Positions 12,049 to 24,689 of a DNA stretch of 64,000 bases are shown piece by piece. Each line of letters starts with the position of its first letter. Within the stretch, counting starts at the first letter, position 1. Position numbers and translations under genes: made by a program. Source of the stretch: Viscum album (Eukaryota; Streptophyta; Magnoliopsida; Santalales; Viscaceae); assembly GCA_963277665.1 (NCBI GenBank), contig OY728123.1, positions 631,840,915 through 631,904,914 of the forward strand, given 5' to 3'. Under the pieces are notes generated by a model. It did no database searches, had not been told where the DNA came from, and was given only the letters and a program-made list of their open reading frames with translations.

Positions 12049-14630
12049 TGTAATGACCCACATCTTTATGGGTTGTAGATTTCCTATGGAATTTGAATTT
12101 TTTGTTTGGTAGGGATTTTGTTTTGAGAACTCATATTTTAATCTCAAATATGAGAATTATAATATCTCTAGGAGATGGTTTTGGATGTGTATTTTGGATC
12201 AAATAATGTATCTGATGCATGATTGGACATCAAATAAGGGTCAGGAGACCAGGGATACTGAAATTTAGCTACAATATCCATTAACACCACGAACAATGGG
12301 TTTCACTCTTGTAATGTGACTAGTTGAGGGGTAAAGTTCTACACCTTAAGGATTTAATGTCTAGAACCATGGTACACCCCATTAATGGGTTATGTACTAG
12401 GGTAGGTACCCTTTTCCTATAGTACTTTGCAGCTTGAAATAGTAGTTCATGTTGTGAATAGTGTATGTGGTTATTTTTTATAGAGGTAAAACCCATATTG
12501 ATTTGAGTTTTACCCCATAAAATTTCATGGGGTATGATAGAAATAACAGGGATATCTCATCCAACTCCATTCCACTTTACATTCCCCTTCGATCACCCAT
12601 AGCAAGAGGATATTTTTGTTGTGATTCTATGGGGGATCTAAGATAGGGTGTTTGTTATTCATTACTCTATATCCTTCATGAATACTATTTTCATTGTGTT
12701 CTGGATTATGATTTATCCATGATTCAATAAAAACATGGTAACATTTGCTGATAACAATGGGATCATTGTATGCATTGACAAGAGGAGGACCCATAATGAT
12801 ATTTTCATTCATTTATGTGTTTTTCCAATGGTGGTATGTCACCAAATAAGTTTTCCTATAGTTTTTTCAAAAATGAGATGAAATTAAATTTTTTTTTTGG
12901 TATAATTTTTTGGATTTCCTATGTAACAGGTTTGGTAGCATGTCAAGAGTGGACCACAGCTCGTTTCTTCAGGTTTTGATGATCATTTGATTCCCCATGA
13001 GTTTTTTAACATTTATTCCAAATTAAATTAAATAAAATTAAATACATAAAAATTTATATTTTGATTTATTATGAAAAAACACATGTAATAGATGTCTTAA
13101 AGTCTGAATGTGGTACTTTAGACTTATTTTAGGCTCATCAAAGCTCTATAATGGGTAAACTCTAAGATCCAGGTTTTTTCGCCAATTATAAAATTTCATA
13201 TTTATATGTATAAATGACTCTGCATGTGTTTGTGCATGCTAAATGGGTTTGGGTAAAGATAAGATTCCAGAGAGGACCATAGGTTGATAGTGGGTGTTTC
13301 TGATTCCCTAGGATGAGTCCATGTTCTTTCTATCACTTTGGATACATGGGATCACTCGGCGACTACATATTTGAGGGGAATGGGCACTTGTTGAGTTGAA
13401 GAGAGACCTCTAGGAGGTCCTTTAATGTAATATTTGGTAAAACTATCCTAGGTGGAGTTCATAGGATTAGTGGGTAGGTATGGGTGGCTTGGTTTCATTT
13501 AATGACGGGTGTGATAGTCATACTTCTCACGAGTGCCTATGGACTCCCTCCTGATGTCAGAGGAGAGTCTTTAATATATATAGAGTGGGAAAAGATTCCT
13601 CAGACTTGATGTGTGTAATGGATAGGGGTTTCCACTATGTTAAAGGATAAGAGATCACCCTTAAAAAATATGTGATAAAATCCATATATTAGTCATGGGA
13701 GTCCTTCGTGGAATTGAAATATGATTCCAATGGGTTTTTAGATGGGATTTAAGCCCTAGTGATTAAAGACATGGTCGGGTAGAGAATGATGGATTGGGAT
13801 TGTCCCAAGGTAGTGGGACCAATGTTTTGTTGTGTTTCATGGATCATGGACCAGACCTTGAAGTCTGGGGTGGGATGTTTCTTTAGGTAATGGTGTCACA
13901 ATGGGGATACAGTCTTGAGAAGGTATCAATAAGTAGAGACTATAATGGGTATGAAGAACCCAATGAATGCTCTGATGGGTAGGATATAATATGTTTGGTT
14001 TAGGGGTTATATAATGAGTTTCTTGAACCCTGGGATTAGGTAGTGAGCTATGTGATAAGATTAATTCCATGTTTTTATTACATTCATTTGATTAATTATG
14101 TTCTTGTGATAATAAATTAATGCTGGTGTTGGAGAGGATCAAAATCCATATCCCACAATGTCTTAATATAGGAATTAACCATACTACCAAGAGTGATATA
14201 TTTTCCAAGTGTGCCTAAATTAGGGTTATACCTTTACGGGTAAGGTAGTGGTCATTAAAGAGGCCCTTGAGTGAAAAGTCCCATATGGCAATGTCTTGAG
14301 TGATAAGATAAGGTTTTATGGATTATTATGAGACCTATCTACAAGAGTCTTGGTTCATGGAAGAGGAAATTTTACAGGGAAATAATGGAAGACGATTCTT
14401 TGAGTTTTTTGGGTATTGGTATGGGACCACCTTAAGATAGAGGATTAGGTCTTGGGATGACATGATATATGGCCAATGTACCCTTCCTTGAATGATAAGC
14501 TAGTGGATTGAGATATGTATATATTCACATACCTTGTTCCTTCGAGTAGTGTGTTGAGGTTTTGACAACCCCTAACATTGAGTCTCCAGATATGATTTGT
14601 ACATCAATATGAAGCAAATAAATGAATGTA

Positions 14631-14635
14631 TTAAA
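14631..14635. repeat. Left target-site duplication of solo LTR D (TTAAA)
   Basis: TTAAA immediately left of the D terminus TGTAGAGACCC; the identical TTAAA follows D's other end at 18844-18848. Confidence 0.85.
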
Positions 14636-16219
14636 TGTAGAGACCCGTATCTTGACGTACATGGACATTACATTACTTCTGCGGAATACTTAGTACATAA
14701 CAAAAACACACACTAAAGGATCGTAATAGTTTAGTGTCTTTGGAAACTCGGAACGTAATCTTCTAATCGTGGTTAAAGTTCTTCAATATCTCCCATAAAG
14801 GTCATCCCCTTTTTTTTACCTAAAACCTTTCTTTATATCCTGGGGAAAAGAAAACATAAAAGGGTGAGCTCAAATGCTCAGTAAGGGTAAACAAAAGAAA
14901 TAAAAATCATATCATATCTTTTTGAAAATCATAACCTGCAAAAGAGATCATAATATCTTAACATGGGATAAATCATAGAAGTGAAATGTAATCCCAATAA
15001 TCATAACTTAAAACATGAAACTTTGTGGCATACACACATAATCATAGAAAATCATTTCTTGTTAGTCAGGACTAATTGCCAAGACTATCTTAGTGGACAA
15101 AGTCCCTTTCTGAATCGAGTAACCCTCGTTTCAGTCCTGTTTCACTGGACCGGTATAACCTACCATTCCAGCCATGTCTATCTCATGAGATATAAAATCT
15201 TTACCCAATGCATTGGAGGGAGATATAGGTCCCACCCATCTTATAATGAATCCTTTCTTATGTGTTCCACATAATCATAAATCATACATCATCGCATAAC
15301 ACATGTAACAAAAATGGGATTCTTGAAACATCATGACATCATAAAATAAATCTTATAAGGCAGATGACTTCATAAAAATAATCCCCTCACAACATAATAA
15401 AATCAATGTAACTAAAGGGATAAAAACAGAACCCTTTATTATCTTAGATGGAAAATAATTTTGATAAAACACTTGAACTTCATTCTTGAGGAAAATATCC
15501 TTTCTACTTCAAAAACATTTTTCCTTTCATAGCATGTCATAAAACTTTAAAATAAAAGAAGTTGATTAAAAATAAACTTGAAAACTTGTAAAGGAAGCTT
15601 CTTGGAAATAATGTTTTAAAAATCCATTCATGTCGTATAAGTTTAAAAAAAAACATTCTTCGTACTTTTGTCGGAAAAGTCAAAAAGTACCTCGTACGAA
15701 AAACGACAAAAGATTCCTTTTATTTCTTTTACTAAAAACTCACCGAAGGGTAAAAATGGATTTAAACAATTGTAGGTGGATGAAAATAATATTACATATT
15801 GATGAAACATGGATGTGGATGATAAAATACACCCCAGTAAATACTTACGAATAAACAATCTCGAATAAAAATGAGATTGTGATATTTCCCTTACCTTAGG
15901 TCCAATTTGCTTCGTATGTGTCCGAACCTCCTGTATAATGATTTAAATAATGTCATTGACTTATTACAGAATCATATTCATTGTTATGATATCATATATG
16001 GTTCACTTATGACATTACATTACCCGTTCTTTTGTAAATTCTATGTTAAAGAAGCGTTTTGGGTAAAATCGTTTCATTTATCGTGGGTGTTTTGACTTGT
16101 TGTTCTTGACATCATTATTACTTATATCATGATTTACTTACTTCCAGAATATAAAATATGATTTATATATCATATATATTCAGTATATATATATATATAA
16201 TAGATATATAAATAAAATG

Positions 16220-16273
16220 AAAAACACTGTTCATGGAGACGGTAGTCCGTACGTACGCATGAACGCTGTTTTT
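16220..16273. repeat. Hairpin H1 of D
   Basis: Arms AAAAACACTGTTCATG (16220-16235) and CATGAACGCTGTTTTT (16258-16273) pair over 16 positions with one mismatch and one G-T pair. The 22-nt loop 16236-16257 is GAGACGGTAGTCCGTACG plus TACG and contains an inner 4-bp stem, ACGG/CCGT, around TAGT. Confidence 0.85.
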
Positions 16274-16426
16274 CTTTCCTTATTGTCTTGAAATGGAAGT
16301 AAGTAGATGACATACATATGTATATATATACATAAATCCAGTAGCTTTATAATGTCATATATTTCATTATTATTTCTTATATATACATTATAATCATTCT
16401 TAAATGGTTAACATGGATAATGAATC

Positions 16427-16474
16427 TCATCGCGTCGTGGAGACGGTAGTCCGTACGTACGCACGAGCGATGAT
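16427..16474. repeat. Hairpin H2 of D
   Basis: Arms TCATCGCGTCGTG (16427-16439) and CACGAGCGATGA (16462-16473) pair over 12 bp with a single bulged G. The 22-nt loop 16440-16461 is identical to the H1 loop, although the arms have a different sequence. Confidence 0.85.
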
Positions 16475-16610
16475 ATCATTTCTATAAATATTGAATTGAA
16501 TTGGAGTGGATTATACAATATATCAGAATCAATATGATGTTGTAATAACTATGTATAGTTATTCTTTACACCATTATACCCATCCATGTAAGGTGGTGGT
16601 GGAAAATAGA

Positions 16611-16660
16611 TTACACCACGGCGTGGAGACGGTATTCCGTACGTACGCACGCGCGGTGAT
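16611..16660. repeat. Hairpin H3 of D
   Basis: Arms ACACCACGGCGTG (16613-16625) and CACGCGCGGTGAT (16648-16660) pair over about 10-11 bp with small bulges. Loop 16626-16647 differs from H1 and H2 by one base (TATT for TAGT between the inner arms ACGG and CCGT). The flank GGTGGTGGTGGAAAAT just left also occurs, in reverse complement, beside the H copies. Confidence 0.8.
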
Positions 16661-18689
16661 TTCTTTTTCCGTAGGATGGATAGATGGTGAAATAGGGTTG
16701 TTTCATACTTATAATAACATATCAGTATATGAGTGATACTGATGTTATTACTTCATAATGAAACAACCTAAGAAGAATAAGTGGAAGAAGAAATAAAGAT
16801 GAAAGAATTGGTAACGGTAATTACCTCTTCTTTGAAGCGCCTCTTTGAGACCTCCTCTTAGGGAACTAAAATTGGTCTTTGAGGAAGACCAGAACCTCTA
16901 GGATGTTGCTAGGGAAGTGGAGAAGAGATTTTGGCAGGGGTTGGCCGAGCTTGAGTGCTCAAATTGGTGTGAGGAGGAGGGGGAGGAGGTGTCCTTTTAT
17001 AGGGGAGGAGAGGGGCACCTTAGGAATTCTTAAAAATATTAATTTATAATAAATCTAACCCCACTTAAAAACCTCCAAAAATGACTCATATTCGAAGATT
17101 AGATGAGATAGGGTTGTAATCTCATCAACCAATCAAATTTAGACATGTTTGGATTTTATTTTAATCCTTATCAATTAGATTTAACTCTAAGTTAAATAAT
17201 TTAACTTTTACCGTGTCTTTTTGTTTTCTTTCACTATATGGTTAATAAACTTACTATAACATGCCAAACGAACCCCAAATTGTTTATTATTAATATATAT
17301 ATCCTTATCTAAGTCATTTGGCCGAACCGTAGATTTTTAGGAATACAATAACAATTAATAATATAATATTTGATTTAAAGACTATTTTGTGTCAATTTTG
17401 ACACTATTTGATATATGATTTTTGTGAAAGTCATAACAGACTTATATGTTCGAACCAAGTTGATTAAATCAACACTAATATATAATAGTAACCTAGAAAA
17501 TTAGTGGAATTCATAAAAAATCTCAAATTACATATATTTCGGTGTTTATAACATCAATTATGTCAATATTTCATTAATAAGATAATTACTGCATCATCGT
17601 TGTGTCATAAATAAATTAAATTATTTTATTTCTAAAAATTACAAATAAAATACCATCATGTAGGAAATCGTTTTAGCTTTCTAATGAATATTTACAATCG
17701 AATTTATCTTATGTATAACCCCATATTAAAAATGATTTACTTATTAAACTTTGATTTTAACTATTTTAACCCTTCTTTAAATAAATTAATGATAAATGTC
17801 CTAATCTAATACAAGTGGGCCTAAATGGTCATATTTTATTCCTAAGTTTGTTTTTGGTCTAATTAAACTTGTCCAATAGAATTAGGACATGTGTTAGGGT
17901 AATATTAATATCATATTTACCCTTAGTTACCCTATTTACTATTAACCACGGTAAAAAAAGTAAAAAGTTACTATTCACCAAAAAATTATTTTCATCTCAT
18001 TGAACCAAATTTTAGTCCTTGATATTAACCGTGTCTCTCGGATTTTCGAAATTCCATTCACAGAAGCGGTAAAATTAAGTTTTATGCAAAATTCAGTTTT
18101 TTAACCTACCACTTAGTAGTTTCACTATTCAACAAAAATTGATGTTTTTCAGAACAATGCCAAAATTTCATCCTAATCTATATTTTATATTGTGAATTCA
18201 AAAATAAAGTCTATTTTACCAAATTCATAACAAAAAAGTTGCATTAACTAATTTTATAATTAAATCCCGCTGTTAAAACAAATAGCGTGTTTTTAAGAAA
18301 CAATATCTATCAAAAGATTGACACTTGTTTATGTCTAGTTTAAATGTGAAATTACATCCAATGACCAACATTGTATTAAATTGTAAAAATATATTCTAAA
18401 TATACTTTAAAACCACTCAAATTAATGATTTATCACTATTAATTATTTCGATTAAAAAAGTTGTTTTTAATTATAATTTAGTAATTTTCACTATTCATCA
18501 GAATATGAAAGTTATCCGAAAAGTACCAAAATTTCAACTTAAGCTAAATTCGATACTCCGAATCCAAAAATGAAGTTCATTTTGAGAGCTAAAATTTCTA
18601 AAATTTAGAAAAATGGTTATTACTATTCATAACGGCTAGTTTTAATAATATTTTAATAGCATATCATTGTTTCGTGAAACTCAGTATTA

Positions 18690-18815
18690 CGTACCACACA
18701 CGCTATCAAGGAAGGTTGCGATTGCGTGTAATGCAAGGCAAGTCAAGGATGCGTGTTGTGCAAGCTCCTTTTGGTGTAACGTAAAACACAATACATTAAT
18801 AATATTAAAAAGAAT
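18690..18815 (-). repeat. Short-palindrome cluster at the start of LTR D
   Basis: On the minus strand a series of CTTGCATTACACGCAA-like words, each an imperfect palindrome (TTGCRT…ACGCAA), lies just inside the LTR start. The same type of word recurs at about 28-bp spacing in both LTRs of H (49027-49130, 55805-55885). Confidence 0.55.
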
Positions 18816-18843
18816 ATTTTTCATAAAATCTCGGGCTGTTACA

Positions 18844-18848
18844 TTAAA
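18844..18848. repeat. Right target-site duplication of solo LTR D (TTAAA)
   Basis: TTAAA directly after the D terminus …GGGCTGTTACA; identical to 14631-14635. Confidence 0.85.
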
Positions 18849-19479
18849 TCATGGAACCTATTTAGGTTTTTTTTCGAATCATGGTGACCTAGTTAGATCA
18901 TGGTTTCTTGGTGGTCTTGTGTACCACATCAAGTGTATTAGAGGCCTAGTTATAAAAAAAATATTGAGAGAATGTTTATTTAATTATTTTCATCCCTAAT
19001 TAAAAGAAATGAATATGAAGTATTTTATTAAGTGTTCTTGTTGAGATCTTACTGAGTTTATGCTCACTCGATGCACAAGAATCTTAGTCTGAAAACAGAA
19101 CTTACATCTTCTTTTCAGGTCCGATCATGGGACGTGCATTGGATCGTGTTCGAGAAGCTGGAGCGTGTCTAGAGATTTGGATGTGGTGTTGGGGTGGAAG
19201 TATAGATTGTATTAATATTTTGTTATATTTTTTACTTTTAATATATATTGTATCAATGGGTGATAATTTTGGGTTGTATATGAAAGAATTATTCTGATAT
19301 AACATTATTGTTTTATGTGTTCATATATTTTGTGTTCCTTGATGGGGCTCATGGACCTCTAGCAATGGGTGGTCATGCTTGGGGACATGTATCATCCTCA
19401 AAACAATCATTATAGAATGGCCCAGGTCTGGGGAATTATAATTGTTTTATTCTCATAGTCCAATTGACCATATTTTTAA

Positions 19480-20480
19480 CTAATAAATAAATTTAAGGCC
19501 TCGTGCAATTCAATAGGATGTATACAACTAGGTGATACATAAGAACAATGAAATTTTTTTTAAAATTTAAACTCAACCTAGACATTTAACTTATAAGGTT
19601 TTTTTATGTATGAATACACAAATTCTTATTCTCTGTATGTTGGTGAGGTTGAACAAAATTTTCATAAACCCTCATAGACTAATAATGGTCTAATTTGAGA
19701 AGGTAAAATAATTTTTATCGATAATGACAAGTTTTTTCATGCTCATTGATACATATTTTTTCATTTCAATAGTATTTTATTTAGTTTATATATTATTTTG
19801 TAATTTTGGAAGTATATTGTTTTGTTTAAATGGTAAAGGTGACATGCCACAAATCATAATATCCAAAAAAATAATTTCAACACAATTCATGAGTGGTTCA
19901 ATACTCGTACATGTTTATATAATTGATCTTATACTTTTATAATGTTTATGGGGTGAAATTTTAAAATCCCCCATCAATTAAATTATATAAAATTATAAAA
20001 TCCACAAGATATAAAAATCAAGAACTCATACAATGACTATATAACTCAACTAACTAGTTGATGTTTCATTTGTTACATATCATCGTAATAAATATTTGGA
20101 TGAAAAAAGATTTTGTATTTCATGTTATCTAGGTTTATGTGAATTTATCAACACAAAAAAGTTGCATTGGTTTCCAATTCATCGATGTAGGTTATTACTA
20201 TGGATTATCTAGGTACATTATTAAGGTTAATTATAATCCTGGATTAAAATATTCATTATTGTTCTATGATTGGGTCGATCAGGTTTGTGGAATGAAAGTG
20301 GATCATTTAAAATTTCAATTGGTAAAATTTAAACTTATGTTGTATAAATATTAGAAATCAAGAAATGATCCCTTTATACTATAATTTTAGGCATATAAGT
20401 TTTAGATTTTTAGTAATGATTCAAACTGGAATGTTGTGGTGAAAAATTCTAGGATTTTTTCTGAATGAGAGGAACTAAAT
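19480..20480 (+). pseudogene. tnpD-type CACTA transposase, C-terminal remnant
   Basis: Pieces in different frames follow the C-terminal order of plant CACTA transposases. Around 19865-19910 the reading TIHEWFNTRT resembles the conserved …FxxWFxxRI segment. Around 20220-20335 NYNPGLKYSLLFYDWVDQVC followed by GMKVDHLKFQLVKF matches the DUF4216 block (…FKCDWVD…GVKVDEFGFTLVNF…). Around 20425-20455 NWNVVVKN matches the …NWxVVV… piece that follows it. Stops and frameshifts separate them, so it is not functional. The N-terminal catalytic part is not present to the left because element C interrupts. Confidence 0.65.
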
Positions 20481-22390
20481 TTTAAAAACTTTCATAAGAA
20501 AAATAAGGAAAAATAATTATATATTTATTAGAATAATATATACAATGGTTATGGGATAGAGTTCATGTAGACTCAAGATATTTTAATGATCTGTGTAACA
20601 TTACCTATAATTGTATATAATAAGGCTCATGGTGCTTCATTTGGTTTTACTGGTATATATATTTTCATTTATTATGTTAATTTACTATAAATTTCAGTAA
20701 TTATTTTCTCCAATATTTGTTTTTCATAATTAAGAAATAATTTATTGGTTTCCACATTATTAATTTATGGTTAGTAGGATATGGTACATATTCAAGTAGA
20801 TATTGGTTTTCTGGTAGATTGGATTGATCTTAAAACATTAGTACCAAACTAAATGTATACTTTCATGAACCTTTTCAAATAATTTTAGAATGGCAGACTT
20901 CATGAAGTCATCAACATGAACATATGATACAATACCCCCTATATTCTCTCTAAAGACACATGATTAGATGTCATACCCCAAGGAAACGATTGATAGGTTA
21001 TGGAAAAAGGATTTGGTAAAATTATTGTTTAATTTTTTATAACATTTATATTATTATTATGGTAGCCATTGGTTTTTTATATACTATAATTTGAAGTCCA
21101 CCCCAAATTATTTTTATCTAGTGTTAATTTCAAAATAATAGATGTTATGCAATAATTATAGGGTATGGGTGGAGATAGATCACTAGCCCCCATTTGTTGG
21201 ATTTCTAGACACTATATAGTGAGTCCTGTCTAGGATTCTTCTCAACCAATGGTGAGATTTTGTTGAGTTTTTTTCTATTTTGGGTGAAAAGTAAAATTTA
21301 ATTACTTTGAATATATAATCGTATGTAAATTTTCTTATTTATAATAACAGAATGCATTGAAACCATACCAATTCATGTCACCATTCATGTAATAGGGTGT
21401 TGTAGGGCCGACTTTCAAGACTTGAAACTCAGTGTATGCTTCAACATAGATTTAATATAAAATTATAATGAAATTATCATTCATATATTTAAAATTTTAT
21501 TGTATAAAATGAATATAAATATATAATTTCTGGTCACCATTGGTATAGTTATGTCATCTTTGTGATCCTACTGATCATATGTCAGTATGGATGAGGACTC
21601 TTAGTCACACTGATCCAAATATTTATGATGTGATTGTTAGATAATTATTTAGTAATAATTTAATTTATTTTAAATAAAATATTCACATATTTTCATTATT
21701 TTAATATATTATTAAATTAGCTCTGATTTACGTTGATGGGGCACAGGTGAAGAGGAAAGTAAAAAATTATTATGAATAGAAATGATATATTTTAGTGTTT
21801 AATTGGGCATGATGGTCATAGTTAATCAATGAAATATTTTACAAGTTTACCATAACAAGAATTTTTTCGAATGAATGTGATAGGTGCATACAGAAATATA
21901 GGGATTCCCACCCAAGATGAGGTAGATAATTTGTTGTAGATTATGGATTATTTTGTGTATGCTCGGTTTGAGTAGCAAAAAAATTATTATGAGGGTATAT
22001 TATCAAATAATTCTTCATCTATAATTTAGGTGATGACATATCTTCCCCTTAGTATTGCACATATTCAAAAATAATGGGTAAAAAAATATATATTATAATC
22101 AAATTAATTTAGTTAATATACATTCAATATAAAATATTTTTATATATTGTATGCTCTAGATGCACCTAGTGGCCATTATCATGAATCCATTGGTCATCAG
22201 GAGATGGATTCTCCATATGCATGAGGTATTTTCTATTTACTTTTTTTATTTAATGTTTCTTTTTATATGAGTAATTAAAAATAATAAATTAAAATCTTGA
22301 AAAACATGTGACTTCCACAGTAGTGTCACATTCAAAACATAACAAACGAACCCAAATTATCAATAAATCAAAGGAAAATGATTGCAGGTT
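20481..22390 (+). other. CACTA-1 interior without recognisable gene
   Basis: AT-rich sequence downstream of the transposase remnant. In CACTA elements a second gene (tnpA-like) usually lies here. 21560-22230 is somewhat less AT-rich and may be its remnant, but no domain is recognisable. Nothing else is seen. Confidence 0.35.
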
Positions 22391-22399
22391 AATTTTTGA

Positions 22400-24680
22400 A
22401 ATTAAAGAACTAATTTAATGTCAATACAATTTTTATTTTTATTAGGATGAATGTAAATGAATTTTTTGTTTTTTGAAACTTAAAAATATTTTTGTAATAG
22501 TAAAAATCAAGATAAATACCAAAAATTTACATGAAATTAAAGAAAAATAACCATTAAATTATATTTGATGCATATGAGCATATGAAATGTCAATATGATG
22601 AGTGGTGTACTTGGAATGATTATAATGTCTTTAAAATTTTGTTTCTAAGGGTCCATATTGGGTAAATTCCCTCATATTATAATGAAATCATCAAATAATG
22701 CTGAAATATTTATTTTGGAAATGTAAGAACCAACATCATATCAATATAACATGTGGTTTTCTTGGGATAACCCAAAACAAATTTTTATTGTTTTAACACT
22801 CTAAAACATTAATTTAATGGTATAAAATATAAAATTAAAATTACATAACCCTATAATCATAGGAAAATTATTTTTGAGATATTTTTTATTTGTATAAGAA
22901 GTAAGCACCTCAATATGACATGTGGTGTTCCTGAAAAGACTAAAAACATATTTTTTAAAGTTATTAATTTATTCAAAATCATGTGTTTGACGGTCCAATT
23001 TAATAAAATTACATCATATTGGTAATAAATTTTATTAAGATGTATATTGGTTAAATTTCAAATATTAGAAACTAATGACACATCAATTTGAGTTGATGTT
23101 TGCACGAGATGATTGAAAATTAATTTTTAATATTTTAAAACTATTTAACATGAATTTATCGGTAAAAATATAGAAAATTTATATGAATTGAAATTATATA
23201 ACGAGACCATGATTTTTTAATTATTTTTTACATGTAAGAGTAAATTAATTGTCAATTCGATTAGTGGTGAACTCTAAATGTGTGAAAAGTAAGTTATTGA
23301 AGATATTGAAGTCTTCAAAAATGATCCTTTGAGGGTCCAAACATAGAAAATAAAAAATATTGGTGTGAAATATTGATATATTTATGGTAGTTTATTTTTC
23401 ATAATTTATGAAATAACACCACATCAATAAAGGTTGTGGTTTTCTTGAGATGATTGGAAACACTTTTTTAGTTTCTTAATTCTCTAAAGCATGCATGTAA
23501 TTTTCAAAACCATGAAATTAAAAAAATGTACAGGAAGTAGAGGTAAACTATCATAAAATTATTTATGAAAATAAGGAATGTATTAAATTTTAATTATTCA
23601 TTCATTGTGATTGGAAAGATTGAAAATGATATTTCTAATATATTTAATTATTCAGAAATAGGTGTCTGAGGGACCGAACTGAAGAAACACCCTCATATTA
23701 GATTAAAACAACAAAAAATGACTAAAAAATAATTTGTGAAATCTAGGAAATAACACCAAAAAAATTAAATTTTTGGCTTCCTCAAGATGAATGGAAAACT
23801 ATTTTCAACATTTTACATCCCTAAAAATTTTGTGTACTATTCAATACATTATAAAAGTCCATGGATTTGTTTGAATTCATTGGGAAATGATGGTATATTA
23901 GTTTTTTAAATGTATGAGTATATTTCTTGTTAATGCATTGTGTGTTGTGCTTATAATTAGTGAAAAAGCAAGTTTAAATACGTTAAAGTCTCTAAAAACA
24001 TTCATTTATCGATCTAAAAAACGAAAAGGATCTCAAATTAAAATGAAATCTTATTACAATTACAAAAGATTTATTTTTTAAATGTTGTATTTAACCGCAC
24101 ATATATTCATGTTTTAGTTTTTTCAGGTTGGACTAAAATTAATTTTGATACTAAAACACTCTAAAACATGTGTTCATTGGATAAACCTATAAAAATAATG
24201 ACCTAATTTCAGTTCATAGGAAAATGGTCACTAAATTAATATTGATGTGTATAAGTAGATTTCACAATAATCTAGCATTTGATTTACTCAAAAACAGTAA
24301 AAATTTAGGTTTAATGATATAGATGTATTCAAAAATTTGTGTTTGATGTTCCAAACTAATAAAATGACTTTATATTAACATTAAATCTTTAGAAAAGGTT
24401 CATATATTATTCTGTGAAATTCAAAAATTAACACAATTTCAATCCAAGTTCCGGTTTTTTTATGTTGATCCAAAACACATTTTTACGATTTTAAAACTAT
24501 AAAACATGCATATAATGGTAAAATCTGTTAAAACATATAGATTAATATTAAATCATATAAAAACTATAATTAAATTATTTTTTAACTCTAAAAGGAGACA
24601 ACATATAAATTTGGCATGTGGTGTGCTCAGAATAAGAATAAACTTAATTTCTTAATATATTGAATGCATCTAAGTGAATA
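22400..24680 (+). repeat. Decayed tandem array of about 168-bp units in alternating types
   Basis: Two unit types alternate. Type A carries ACATGTGGTTTTCTTG and TTTTAAAACTCTAAAACATG-like wording and recurs near 22735, 23075, 23410, 23745, 24085 and 24420. Type B carries GATGAGTGGTGTACTC-like and TTTGAGGGTCCAAAC-like wording and recurs near 22565, 22905, 23240, 23570, 23915, 24250 and 24590. Same-type spacing is 330-345 bp and A-to-B spacing about 165-170 bp, giving around 13 units or 6-7 dimers. Units are strongly diverged, so the array is old. No coding frame. Confidence 0.65.
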
Positions 24681-24689
24681 CCTTTACCA

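Larger units (their letters stand above)
14636..18843 (-). mobile_element. D: solo LTR, 4.2 kb, minus strand (D/H family)
   Basis: Read on the minus strand it runs from TGTAACAGCCCGAGATTTTA (starting at 18843) to …CGGGTCTCTACA (ending at 14636). The same termini bound both LTRs of element H. It is flanked by identical 5-bp TTAAA duplications and has no internal region, which is the signature of a solo LTR left by recombination between two LTRs. It lies inside element C's 3' LTR, so it is younger than C. CpG sites, for example in the hairpin loops, are far better kept than in H or E. Open frames within it (14981-15274, 15643-15858, 16506-16736, 18667-18999) match nothing I recognise. A notable hairpin array sits at 16220-16660. 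Confidence 0.85.
12049..19440 (+). mobile_element. Element C: 3' LTR, interrupted by solo LTR D
   Basis: Starts TGTAATGACCC after a polypurine tract and ends CCAGGTCTGGGGAATTATA at 19440, matching the closing wording of element A's LTR (GGGTCTGGGGGTTACA). Removing D (14636-18843) and one copy of its target duplication leaves an LTR of about 3.18 kb. To the right the CACTA-1 transposase remnant begins at once, so C inserted into that transposon. No primer site follows 19440, which fits a 3' LTR. No gene is seen in 12049-14635 or 18849-19440; open frames there (for example 13837-14070 on the minus strand) look like chance frames. Confidence 0.65.

Noticed and set aside
15643..15858. Overlapping open frames on both strands within D (15630-15854 plus, 15643-15858 minus)
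   Set aside because: No recognisable domain, and the corresponding places in both LTRs of H are not open; this is non-coding LTR sequence.
18667..18999. 110-codon frame spanning the edge of solo LTR D
   Set aside because: It crosses the D/C junction and the target duplication, so it cannot be an ancestral gene.
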